Position numbers and translations under genes: made by a program. The notes beneath the pieces are model-generated. The model was not told the DNA's origin, made no database searches, and was given only the letters and a program-made list of their open reading frames with translations. A DNA stretch of 64,000 nt from an uncultured Bacteroidota bacterium. GTDB taxonomy: Bacteria; Bacteroidota; Bacteroidia; Bacteroidales; SZUA-534. The stretch is taken from NCBI GenBank assembly GCA_946186925.1, contig CAMHPA010000006.1:23221-87220 (forward strand), read 5' to 3'. Shown here in pieces: positions 27,574-35,181 of the stretch (position 1 is the stretch's first letter; the number at the start of each line of letters is the position of its first letter).

Positions 27574-27647
27574 GAACGCTGTACGTTTTTAAATGCTGCA
27601 AAAATCAGCCGAAAACGCATATCGGTCAATCCCAATTTGTGGGGATT
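27574..27647 (-). promoter_or_regulatory. operator-promoter of the ABC pair (copy 3)
   Basis: On the minus strand AATCCC-CACAAATT-GGGATT (27628-27647) overlaps TTG; 20 bases on comes GATTTTTG (27599-27606), then the box ACGTACAGCGTTC. The layout equals copies 1 and 2 base for base in spacing. Confidence 0.75.
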
Positions 27648-27679
27648 TGTGCGGATTCCGACTGACAACTTATGGGTAT

Positions 27680-27716
27680 AAAAACGGCGCGATTATGCAT
27701 TTGCAACGTCGCGCCG
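27680..27716 (-). terminator. terminator of the ketopantoate-reductase-like gene
   Basis: On the minus strand CGGCGCGA and TCGCGCCG arms flank a loop of about 16 bases, followed by TTTTTAT. It ends the upstream transcript before the ABC-pair promoter. Confidence 0.8.
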
Positions 27717-27746
27717 ATTCGCGGTGAGCGGTTCCGTCACCACGCT

Positions 27747-28706
27747 TTACACACTAATATCTGCTTTGTTTTCAGGCATATGCCGCCTGATTCCGTCCCA
27801 GGTTGGCATTGGCGAGCCACGGTGCTGACGCCGCCATTCGTCGAATTTTTGGTCGATATAAATCATCTCTTCAATGCCGTTTTTGCAGTGGTCCGAAACC
27901 ATCAATCGGCCCAGAACAGTTTTCGACATCAGTCTGTATAACAGAAACATAGCGTATGTCCGCAGACCGCCGTTGTAGAATCGGTCTTCGCCTTTCGGCA
28001 TAACGCTCACGCCCGCGCTTTTCAGGTAGGCGAAGCACTCTTTCGACGCCTGCATAATAAACTCAATGTCGCGGCGGGTGAGTTGCTTCAAGTTGCAGCC
28101 GCACTTGTAGCACATATAGCCGTAGGGCATCACTTCGGCAACGTGGCACAGGTAGTAGGCCTGCATATCACCGATTGGCGTCACTTTGTAGTCTTTGATA
28201 CTGAATGCTTTACGTATTGCATCGATTGCCCAGTCGGGTGCGGGTTGGTGCAGACCGCCGACAAAAAGTTCGGTGACGGGCAGCCTTCCGACAACCGCCT
28301 TTCCGCCTTCGCGGTGCCCAGCCGAGTTCTGAAAGCCGAAAAGCAGCTGCAAATTGTTGCGTTCGGCCAGAATGCGGTTTTGGCAATGGTCGGCTTCAAG
28401 ATTATTGCCTACAAGCACCAAAAGATTGGTTTTCAAACCGATAAACGCATCTAACAACGCCTTCTGCTGTTGCCCCTGCATCACTGAAAAAACAATGTCG
28501 AACTGCTCGCCAACGGGTGCGCTCTCAACAATTTTGGGGTGGTCAATGGTGGTTTTGCGTTGCAGATAGTGCCTGACAATCAATCCATTGCGACGCAACT
28601 CGTCGGCAGTTGAGCGGGCCACCACCGTCACGTCGTTGCCAGCCTTACACAAATAGTGAATCATCAGCGAGCCCAACGCGCCCGAACCATAAACTAAAAT
28701 CTTCAT
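27747..28706 (-). CDS. ketopantoate reductase (ApbA/PanE) family protein
   Basis: This 319-residue protein opens with the NADP-binding 'MKILVYGSGALGSLMIHYLCKAG' (GxGxxG-type) and continues with 'VVARSTADELRRNGL', matching the ApbA/PanE family. A cysteine cluster 'CYKCGCN' in the C-terminal part is unusual for a housekeeping PanE. It could therefore be a paralogue with another 2-oxo substrate. I use ATG 28706 because it starts the nucleotide-binding strand directly. It follows the methyltransferase gene by 11 bases. Confidence 0.8.
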   Translation of the reverse strand: MKILVYGSGALGSLMIHYLCKAGNDVTVVARSTADELRRNGLIVRHYLQRKTTIDHPKIVESAPVGEQFDIVFSVMQGQQQKALLDAFIGLKTNLLVLVGNNLEADHCQNRILAERNNLQLLFGFQNSAGHREGGKAVVGRLPVTELFVGGLHQPAPDWAIDAIRKAFSIKDYKVTPIGDMQAYYLCHVAEVMPYGYMCYKCGCNLKQLTRRDIEFIMQASKECFAYLKSAGVSVMPKGEDRFYNGGLRTYAMFLLYRLMSKTVLGRLMVSDHCKNGIEEMIYIDQKFDEWRRQHRGSPMPTWDGIRRHMPENKADISV

Positions 28707-28717
28707 AATCAGTAGGT

Positions 28718-29524
28718 TTACCAAACTAAAGTTGCCCAGCGGTCGTTGATATTGGGCAGTAGAAGAGCGAAAAGTTTGGCGCGCAGCGAGTGCTTCCGCA
28801 TCTCTTCGTTGAAACTGTGCTCTTCGGCGACGCGGATTCCAGGGCAGAGGGGCTCAAGTTCGCGGGCCGAGTTGGTTCCGCTCTTGAAAACGGCGTTGGT
28901 CTTGCTCACCGTGTCGTGATATTTTTGCTTCTTCACCATCATCGGGCAGTTCTGCTCGGCCATCAGTATGCCGTGTTCGAAGTTGTTTTTCAGCAAGTTG
29001 AGCAGTGTGCCGATTTCGTCCATCGTCAGGTACATAAAGAGCCCTTCGGCAATGAACATCAGCGGCGCGCTTTTCGCGGAAGCGGCATTTTTGACCAGTT
29101 CTATCCAACTGTTTTCCAGAATGTTGGCCGCAACCATTGTGACGCGCTCGCGCTCGGGAAACGCCTTCCGACGGGCGGCAATCAGGTCGGGCAAATCAAT
29201 GTCGAACCAAGTGATACGGCCGTTGTCGACGCGCTCGAAACGGTTGTCGAAAACCGCGCCCAGATTGACAATGACGGCGTCGGGGTTGGCGGCCACAAAT
29301 TCGCGCACCGTACGGTCGAGCATCACCGTGCGCGCAATCACGCCTTCGCGCGACAGAAACTTGTCGAACTGACGTGTGTCCACGTTCAGGTGCTTGACAA
29401 TCTCAACCGCCATCGGGTCCTTCACGCGCGGATTTTTCGAGAGCGTCTCGTTCGCCTTTATGGCGACAGGAATCAGCGCTGTGGTCTCAACGTCGCCAAG
29501 TTTCAGAGTGATTATATTTTTCAT
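28718..29524 (-). CDS. LCM-type class I SAM-dependent methyltransferase
   Basis: This 268-residue protein matches the leucine-carboxyl-methyltransferase-like family (Tcm_P/LCM): 'REFVAANPDAVIVNLGAVFDNRFERVDNGRITWFDIDLP' is motif I with the family's arginine, and 'MFIAEGLFMYLTMDEIGTLL' is the characteristic later motif. These enzymes methylate small carboxylates or polyketide-like substrates. It is cotranscribed with the ketopantoate-reductase-like gene, so the two may act on the same small molecule. Confidence 0.85.
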   Translation of the reverse strand: MKNIITLKLGDVETTALIPVAIKANETLSKNPRVKDPMAVEIVKHLNVDTRQFDKFLSREGVIARTVMLDRTVREFVAANPDAVIVNLGAVFDNRFERVDNGRITWFDIDLPDLIAARRKAFPERERVTMVAANILENSWIELVKNAASAKSAPLMFIAEGLFMYLTMDEIGTLLNLLKNNFEHGILMAEQNCPMMVKKQKYHDTVSKTNAVFKSGTNSARELEPLCPGIRVAEEHSFNEEMRKHSLRAKLFALLLPNINDRWATLVW

Positions 29525-29550
29525 ATTATCAGCATTTTAGATTTTGTGAG

Positions 29551-29583
29551 AAAAGCCGAACATCCACTTCAGGCGTTCGGCTT
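29551..29583 (-). terminator. terminator downstream of the 129-residue membrane protein
   Basis: AAAGCCGAAC and GTTCGGCTTT form a ten-base-pair stem, followed on the minus strand by TTCTC. It separates the membrane protein gene from the methyltransferase gene. Confidence 0.75.
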
Positions 29584-29637
29584 TCGGAAACAATGAGAAA
29601 AAGTTTATCTTTTTGTAAATGACTATGGTTCTTTGTT

Positions 29638-30027
29638 TTATATTTTTTCTTCTTTTCTGATTTTCAGCGACTCGCGCGCCAGCAGAATTGCCACAACGGC
29701 CATCAGCGGCATAATCAGAAGTTGCGCGGGATTGAACTCGTCAATGAGTTCCGACATATGCAGCACCGTGAAGGCCGCCATAATGCAGGCCAGCACCACG
29801 TTGACTGCCAGGCATTTGCGTCCGCCGAACATCACAAGCAGAACGCCCACGGCGGGCACCGTGTAGGTAAGCAGCATCATAAACGAAATCATCCCCACCG
29901 AAGCGGGCGGTGTCATAGCGGCAATGCTCTCGCCCCAAAAGGCAGGCATTGCGTCGGTTAGCGAGTGCGCCAGGAATCCCGCAAGGGTGAGCGTCCACAG
30001 CGCGACGATTTTAGTTTTTCTTTCCAT
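29638..30027 (-). CDS. four-helix membrane protein of unknown function
   Basis: This 129-residue protein starts MERKTKIV at 30027 and has four hydrophobic helices with a short basic tail 'RESLKIRKEEKI'. The track start at 30195 would add 56 residues read from repeat-like DNA and is rejected. I do not recognise the family. It stands alone, with its own terminator. Confidence 0.6.
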   Translation of the reverse strand: MERKTKIVALWTLTLAGFLAHSLTDAMPAFWGESIAAMTPPASVGMISFMMLLTYTVPAVGVLLVMFGGRKCLAVNVVLACIMAAFTVLHMSELIDEFNPAQLLIMPLMAVVAILLARESLKIRKEEKI

Positions 30028-30127
30028 TTTGCTAGATTTTAGAATTATTATGCCGCAAAGTAACGGCGGCTTGTCGGCTGCGTCAATCGCCATTTGTAAT
30101 GAAATAGGTTCAGTGGGTATCATCATT

Positions 30128-30240
30128 TTGGGGGAAATAACTTCGCGCTGAAAGCGCAACTCATAATAGCCTATGGCAAAGCGAAGCGGCACCATAGGAA
30201 AAAAATAGCAGTCTTAGCCAGCGCGCTAAAATCGCAACTC
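30128..30240. repeat. inverted-repeat element with CCTATGG/CCATAGG arms
   Basis: Two hairpins stand side by side: GCGCTGAAAGCGC, and CCTATGGC...CCATAGG followed by a run of A. A partly similar 'gccatag..cgccataggc' stretch is near 40826. It lies in a 284-base gap without genes and may be a dispersed palindromic element. Confidence 0.5.
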
Positions 30241-30250
30241 ACAAAAAAAC

Positions 30251-30286
30251 AGCAAGCAATCAGCCTTTGAATGCCAATTGCTTGCT
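30251..30286 (-). terminator. terminator of the GH3 gene
   Basis: AGCAAGCAAT and ATTGCTTGCT form a ten-base-pair stem; on the minus strand it is followed by GTTTTTTTG. It directly follows the GH3 stop codon. Confidence 0.85.
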
Positions 30287-30311
30287 GCACAATTTGTTAC
30301 GTCAAATTTTC

Positions 30312-32576
30312 CTAGAACTTGTACGGAACCGTCTGCAAATCGCACATATCGGACGAACCGCCAACGAGCAATTCGTACTGGCCGCGCAGCGGAACCATAT
30401 TCTGGGCGCTCTCGTCCCACCACTCAAAGGTATCGTCGGTGAGCGGGAAGGTGACATTGACGGTCTTTCCTGCAGGAACGGCCACACGTTGAAATCCGCG
30501 AAGAGTCAAAACGGGACCAGCAGCATCGTCGGGTCGGCGGACGTAAAGTTGAACAACCTCTGTGCCGTCAACCGCGCCAGTATTGGTCACCGAAACAACC
30601 ACCTTCTTGCCTTTGACTTTCGGTTGACCATATTCGAAAGTGGTGTAACTCAATCCGTAACCGAACGCAAACAGCGGCTCGCCACGGAAATAGCGGTAGG
30701 TGTGTCCTTCCATATTATAATCCTCAACTTCAGGCAGTTGGTCCGAGTTCTTGTAGAAGGTTACGGGCAGTTTTCCCGAAGGAACAACATCGCCAAAAAG
30801 AATATCGGCAACAGCCGTGCCACCGTCTTGCCCAGGATACCAGGCCTGCAGAATGGCGTTGCAGGTTTCGGTTTCGGGCTCAAGGCCAATGGCGGAACCC
30901 GAGAAGTTGACCAGAACCACTTTCTTGCCAGCATCGCGAAGGGCGGCAAGCAGACGGCGCTGAACGCCAGGCAGTTCAATGTCGGTGCGGTCGCCGCCCG
31001 AGAAGCCAGGAACGTGCACGGGCATCTCTTCGCCTTCCAAACGTGGCGATATACCGCCCGCAAACACCACAATATCAATATCTTTCAGCAACAGCATCAC
31101 CGAATCCATATCGAGTGCGGGAAGGAAACTGCGCTTCATCTGCTCGTGGCGGCGCAGGTGGCGTTTCACATCGCCCACGCCAATGGCCAGTTGCTTGGCC
31201 ACCTTTTCAATCTGCTCGTCGCTCATATCGGCGAAAGCGGTGGCAAAACGCGGGTCGGGGGCGGGCATATACTCGGCATCGATAATGCCGCAGGCGCGCG
31301 AATAGACAAGGCCAGGAACGCGCTGCTGCATTGCCTGACGCAGCGTGACGGTCTGCCGCGGAATGGGGTTGTAGTTGCCCCAGAGCATCTCGGCGTCGTC
31401 GGCGTTGGGGCCGATAAGTGCAATCTTCTGACCGCTCTTCAGGGGCAGAATGCCGTCGTTCTTCAGCAGAACCATCGACTCGTGGGCAATATCAAGCGAG
31501 AGAGCGCGGTGTGCGGGGCCTTCAAGAAGCGCGGTGTCCAGATTGTCCCACGGCGTTGTGGCTGCGCTGTCCATCTCGCCAAGGCGGAAGCGCTCGGTCA
31601 GGACGCGAAGCAGGTTGCGGTCAAGGTCCTTCTCATCAAGTAGGCCGCTCTTCACGGCTTCGGGAATGCTCATAAACGACGAGCCGCACTCAACATCGAG
31701 CCCGTTCTTGACGGCCACGGCGGCTGCCATAGCCTGATTATCGACGTATCCGTGGCGGTTGGGCTCGAAAAAGTCGGGAATGGCCCAGCAATCGGAAACA
31801 ACCAGCCCCTTGTAGCCCCACTCGCCGCGCAGAATATCGTTCACAAGGTATTCCGACGCCGCGCACGGCACACCGCGGAAACGGTTGTAGGCCGTCATAA
31901 CTTCCTTAACGCCAGCCTTTGTCACCAAATCTTTGAAGGCGGGAAGATAGGTCTCGCGCAGGTCGCGTTCCGAAACCACGGCATCGAAACGGTGGCGGTT
32001 GCTTTCAAGGCCCGAATGCACGGCAAAGTGTTTCGCGCAAGCGTGAGTTTTGAGAACAGGCGCATCGGGGTCGCCCTGCAGGCCGCGCACAACGGCCATT
32101 CCGAGTTGGCCTGTCAGATACGGGTCTTCGCCGTAAGTTTCCATACCACGTCCCCAGCGCGGGTCGCGGAAAATGTTGATATTGGGCGTCCAGAACGTCA
32201 GTCCCTGATATTGCCTTACGCGCCCGCTGCGCACGGCTTTGGCGTACTTGATTCGGGCTTCGTCGGAAACGGCGGTGAACACCTGCTCAATTTTTTCGGT
32301 GTCGAACGACGCGGCCATACCGATTGGCTGCGGAAAGACAGTGGCCGAGCCGTTGCGGGCCACGCCGTGCAGCGCTTCGTTCCACCAGTTGTACGACTTA
32401 ATGCCGAGCCGCGGAATGGCAGGCGACGAGTTCAGCACGAGCGACGCCTTCTCTTCAAGCGTGAGTTGCGACAGAAGGTCGGCGGCGCGCTGTTCGGCCG
32501 TCGGCGTGTTTTGCTGTGAGCACGATTGCAGCAGAACAACCATCCCCGCAACAGTGAAGAACAAATTTCTTTTCAT
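30312..32576 (-). CDS. glycoside hydrolase family 3 beta-glycosidase (xylosidase-like)
   Basis: This 754-residue lipoprotein-type enzyme has signal and lipobox 'VVLLQSCSQQ' (Cys about 19), the GH3 N-terminal barrel with 'YNWWNEALHGVARNG' (about 62-77), the nucleophile motif 'GLVVSDCWAIPDFF' (about 255-270), the second domain ('SGSAIGLEPETETCNAILQAWYPGQ') and a C-terminal FnIII-like domain ('TNTGAVDGTEVVQLYV'). The first motif is typical of beta-xylosidases. It lacks the PA14 insert of the longer forms. Acting in the periplasm or at the surface, it would release terminal xylose or related sugar. It is not next to SusCD genes. Confidence 0.9.
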   Translation of the reverse strand: MKRNLFFTVAGMVVLLQSCSQQNTPTAEQRAADLLSQLTLEEKASLVLNSSPAIPRLGIKSYNWWNEALHGVARNGSATVFPQPIGMAASFDTEKIEQVFTAVSDEARIKYAKAVRSGRVRQYQGLTFWTPNINIFRDPRWGRGMETYGEDPYLTGQLGMAVVRGLQGDPDAPVLKTHACAKHFAVHSGLESNRHRFDAVVSERDLRETYLPAFKDLVTKAGVKEVMTAYNRFRGVPCAASEYLVNDILRGEWGYKGLVVSDCWAIPDFFEPNRHGYVDNQAMAAAVAVKNGLDVECGSSFMSIPEAVKSGLLDEKDLDRNLLRVLTERFRLGEMDSAATTPWDNLDTALLEGPAHRALSLDIAHESMVLLKNDGILPLKSGQKIALIGPNADDAEMLWGNYNPIPRQTVTLRQAMQQRVPGLVYSRACGIIDAEYMPAPDPRFATAFADMSDEQIEKVAKQLAIGVGDVKRHLRRHEQMKRSFLPALDMDSVMLLLKDIDIVVFAGGISPRLEGEEMPVHVPGFSGGDRTDIELPGVQRRLLAALRDAGKKVVLVNFSGSAIGLEPETETCNAILQAWYPGQDGGTAVADILFGDVVPSGKLPVTFYKNSDQLPEVEDYNMEGHTYRYFRGEPLFAFGYGLSYTTFEYGQPKVKGKKVVVSVTNTGAVDGTEVVQLYVRRPDDAAGPVLTLRGFQRVAVPAGKTVNVTFPLTDDTFEWWDESAQNMVPLRGQYELLVGGSSDMCDLQTVPYKF

Positions 32577-32774
32577 AATCGAATTACGTGTATAGTTTAA
32601 ACTTCACAAATATAGGCATATACAAATGCGAACAAAGCCCCGCAGGTTGGCACAATCGTGCGGTTTATCGTTTTTTTAGGTTGAATGGGCGATATGATTG
32701 GCGACTCGCCCAAAATCGTAGTGTTTTCAATGATTATGTGGAAAAAGAATATATTAGCAACCAAAATCGATACA

Positions 32775-32975
32775 ATGAAACTGAAGAAGCGAAAAATCAA
32801 GTATGCGGCAATATTTTTTCTCTGCTGGTTTGCCCTTTTGGTCTTTTTGGTTGACGGGGTTCTGAAATTTCAAACACTGGTTGATTATTTCGGGTCGTAC
32901 GCACTTGTGGAGACTGCGCTGCTGCTATTGGTCGCTCTGCCGACATTGGCCGTTTACAGATTTACAAAAGAATAA
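32775..32975 (+). CDS. small two-helix membrane protein
   Basis: This 66-residue protein begins MKLKKRKIKYAAIFFL and has two hydrophobic helices (about 9-28 and 38-58). The start at 32775 is chosen because a basic N-terminus precedes the first helix there; the track's earlier start adds an unlikely 30 residues. No family recognised. Confidence 0.5.
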   Translation: MKLKKRKIKYAAIFFLCWFALLVFLVDGVLKFQTLVDYFGSYALVETALLLLVALPTLAVYRFTKE

Positions 32976-33040
32976 GGCGTTCGGCGAAAGTGACCGCAGG
33001 ATAATGGTTTTTAGCAGTTTTAGGTATTAAATTTCTCATT

Positions 33041-33163
33041 ATGAATTGGATAATATTGATTTTGGCGGGTTTTTGCGAGACAGGCTTCACATTCTGTTTG
33101 GGCAAGGCCAAACTGGCGGTCGGTGCCGAATGGTGGGCGTGGATAACGAAATTTGTGAAATAA
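33041..33163 (+). pseudogene. truncated SMR (small multidrug resistance) transporter remnant
   Basis: A 40-codon frame reads MNWIILILAGFCETGFTFCLGKAK and then WWAWITKFVK-stop. The first 24 residues match the first transmembrane helix of EmrE/SugE-type SMR proteins, including the essential membrane Glu (E13). Intact family members have about 105 residues and four helices; helices 2-4 are missing. The next gene starts one base after the stop, so the lost part was probably deleted. It is too short for the ORF track. Confidence 0.65.
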
Positions 33164-33164
33164 T

Positions 33165-33653
33165 ATGGAACACAGACAAATGCGCCGTAAGGACCGTGAA
33201 ATAACAGATTTTCAGCAGATTGCCGATATTTTGAACCGTTGCAACACAATCCGTTTAGGCATTGGCGGCGGCGAATACCCTTATGTGGTGCCCGTCTCGT
33301 TCGGTATGGAAACAGTTGACGGAAAGGCAGTTATCTATTTTCACTGCGCCCATCAGGGTTTGAAAGTCGATTTGCTCGAACGCAACAAAAAAGTTTGCGT
33401 TGAAGCCGATATTTTTATCCGCACCGAAGAAATAACGCACGGAATCACAGCGCGTTACGAGAGTGTAATCGGTTTTGGCGAGTGCGTTTTCCTGACCGAT
33501 ACGGCGGAAATGGTCCACGGTCTGAAACTTATCTGCGAACATTACGGATATGCTGATTATCAGATTGATAATTGCAGCTCATTGCAGCACGTTCTGGTCG
33601 GAAAAATTGTTTTGGAACAGATTTCGGGGAAGTGGAATATTAAAACCGAATAA
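33165..33653 (+). CDS. pyridoxamine-5'-phosphate oxidase family (NimA-like) flavoprotein
   Basis: This 162-residue protein has the split-barrel flavin fold: 'ILNRCNTIRLGIGGGEYPYVVPVSFGME' (about 23-50), 'IYFHCAHQGLKVDLLERNKKVCVEADI' and 'YESVIGFGECVFL'. It matches the NimA-like group, whose best-known members reduce 5-nitroimidazoles, though most are housekeeping flavoproteins of unknown substrate. It directly follows the SMR remnant. Confidence 0.85.
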   Translation: MEHRQMRRKDREITDFQQIADILNRCNTIRLGIGGGEYPYVVPVSFGMETVDGKAVIYFHCAHQGLKVDLLERNKKVCVEADIFIRTEEITHGITARYESVIGFGECVFLTDTAEMVHGLKLICEHYGYADYQIDNCSSLQHVLVGKIVLEQISGKWNIKTE

Positions 33654-33676
33654 ATATTGTGGCTCTAAACGATTGA

Positions 33677-34120
33677 TTGGCAATGGATTTTTACGTAAAG
33701 CGATTCAACGAACTATCGCCGACTGAAGTTTACGAAATACTGAAGGCGCGTCAGAAGGTCTTTATGGTCGAGCAGAAAATTATCTGTGTCGACGCCGACG
33801 ATATTGACTACCGCAGTCTTCACTGCTTTTTTATGCGCAATGGCGTTGTAGAAGCCTATTTGAGAGCATTTTACGACGACGTTCGGTCTGCAACCGTAAC
33901 CATCGGGCGGGTGCTGACAATAACGCGCGGCAAGGGCATCGGCCGCCAACTTATGGAACGCGCCATTGCCGAAATCAAGCGCCAACTTCCGTGCTCAACA
34001 ATCCGTATGGACGCGCAAAAACAGGCGCAAGGCTTCTACGAGAAAATTGGTTTCAAAACAGTTTCAGGCGAATATTTCGAAGAAGGCGTGGTGCACGTTG
34101 ATATGGAAATGACTTTGTAG
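33677..34120 (+). CDS. GNAT acetyltransferase, ElaA-like
   Basis: This 147-residue protein has 'LKARQKVFMVEQKIICVDADDID' (about 22-45), the ElaA-type entry, and the acetyl-CoA loop 'RGKGIGRQLMERAI' (about 85-98). ElaA-type enzymes acetylate unknown small substrates. A start two codons later (MDF) is equally possible. It lies 23 bases after the flavoprotein gene in the same direction and may be cotranscribed with it. Confidence 0.85.
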   Translation: MAMDFYVKRFNELSPTEVYEILKARQKVFMVEQKIICVDADDIDYRSLHCFFMRNGVVEAYLRAFYDDVRSATVTIGRVLTITRGKGIGRQLMERAIAEIKRQLPCSTIRMDAQKQAQGFYEKIGFKTVSGEYFEEGVVHVDMEMTL

Positions 34121-34150
34121 CCAAAATGCGAGTGCGCTTGCTTTAAATGG

Positions 34151-34816
34151 CTATTTCTCGCACACGCACCAAAGTATGGCGTTGTCGGTGTGTATTTCGA
34201 CTTTCGAGTAGCGCTGCTGCAAAATCTGTCGCACTTCGGCTTCGGTGTGGAATGGCGGTGTGAACCAGCCTTTGGGCGCAAGAATATGATTTACAAGCCA
34301 ATCGGTGCGGCGCAGTTGACCGCAAATGTAGAAGCAGGCAATGAACTTTCCGCCCTTCCGCAGCACGCGGCAGGTCTCGTCGAAGGCTTTCAGCTTGTCG
34401 GGAAAGGCGTGGAAGCCGTTCATACTCATCACAACGTCAGCACTTTGATTTTCAAACGACAATGCTCCAACATCGCCTTGCGTGAGCGTTATGTGTGCGG
34501 CGCCAGACAACCGTTTTTCGGCTTGCTGAAGCATATCGGCGCTGTAATCGAGACAAGTGATTCGCGCGTTGGTGAGACGGCGCCATTTTTCGGCCGTGAA
34601 AACCGCCGTGCCACACGGAACGTCAAGAATTGTGTCCGAAAAATTGTCGGGAATGAACGACAACAACTTTTGCGCAATGGCCACATCGTCAGTTCCGCCC
34701 CAAAAGAAATGGATATAGGCGCGGGCAAAAATGTTCCCTTGAGTCAGCACGCCGTCGTAAATGTTCTTTGAATCGTGATAGGCACTGCTGATTTTGTCTT
34801 TCTTTATCTTGCTCAT
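34151..34816 (-). CDS. class I SAM-dependent methyltransferase
   Basis: This 221-residue protein (start MSKIKKDK at 34816) has motif I 'ILDVPCGTAVFTAEKW', post-I 'ITCLDYSADMLQQAEKRL' and motif IV 'ADVVMSMNGFHAFPD'. It is a small-molecule type methyltransferase of unknown substrate. It is convergent with the acetyltransferase. The promoter carries the third TGCAACC palindrome, the same as the methyltransferase at 11162. Confidence 0.87.
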   Translation of the reverse strand: MSKIKKDKISSAYHDSKNIYDGVLTQGNIFARAYIHFFWGGTDDVAIAQKLLSFIPDNFSDTILDVPCGTAVFTAEKWRRLTNARITCLDYSADMLQQAEKRLSGAAHITLTQGDVGALSFENQSADVVMSMNGFHAFPDKLKAFDETCRVLRKGGKFIACFYICGQLRRTDWLVNHILAPKGWFTPPFHTEAEVRQILQQRYSKVEIHTDNAILWCVCEK

Positions 34817-35181
34817 AATTAGATTGTTTTGTTTATGACGCAAAAATACGGCGTTGAGGTTGCAACTGGGTTGCAAAATCGGGTTTGACTGTAAGCAGAA
34901 TTTTATCTTTCTATTTCCAATTTGTCTATCATCAAAAAAGGATTGGTTCTATGCTAGGTGATAAACAAAAATTCAAGAGTACCTATGCAAAAAAAACAGC
35001 CTTCAATTGGGGGAGTGAAGACTGTTTAGTTACTTTGGGAGTAACATCGTTCTGTTAGTGGCTAATCTGATTGAACGATGCAAATGTATCTGCACTTTTT
35101 CGACCCATCTTGGCAAATAAAAATTTGGTCAACACCGATTCATATTTGGCGGCGATGGATTAAAATTTGGCAACACAACTT
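34817..35181. other. intergenic region with operator and hairpins
   Basis: This 365-base gap holds the methyltransferase promoter (34841-34876), then a hairpin AACAG-CTTCA...TGAAG-CTGTT near 34987-35020, and an inverted repeat CATCGTTC...GAACGATG near 35046-35083. No coding potential is seen. The hairpins lie downstream of the minus-strand YitT gene and may end its transcript. Confidence 0.5.
34841..34876 (-). promoter_or_regulatory. promoter with TGCAACC palindrome, copy 3 (methyltransferase)
   Basis: On the minus strand TTGCAACCCAGTTGCAA (34860-34876) precedes TATTTTTG with the same 25-base distance as copies 1 and 2. The outer GGCGCC arms of the other copies are only half kept here. Confidence 0.68.

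Noticed and set aside
30028-30195. 56-codon extension of the four-helix membrane protein
   Set aside because: It runs through the inverted-repeat element and has no protein-like features.
32597-32800. 67-codon minus-strand ORF upstream of the GH3 gene
   Set aside because: Hydrophobic but opposite the small plus-strand membrane protein; no start context or family. Not enough to support it.
34987-35083. Hairpins near the YitT gene considered as a small RNA gene
   Set aside because: No promoter or conserved RNA family is visible; a role in termination is more likely.
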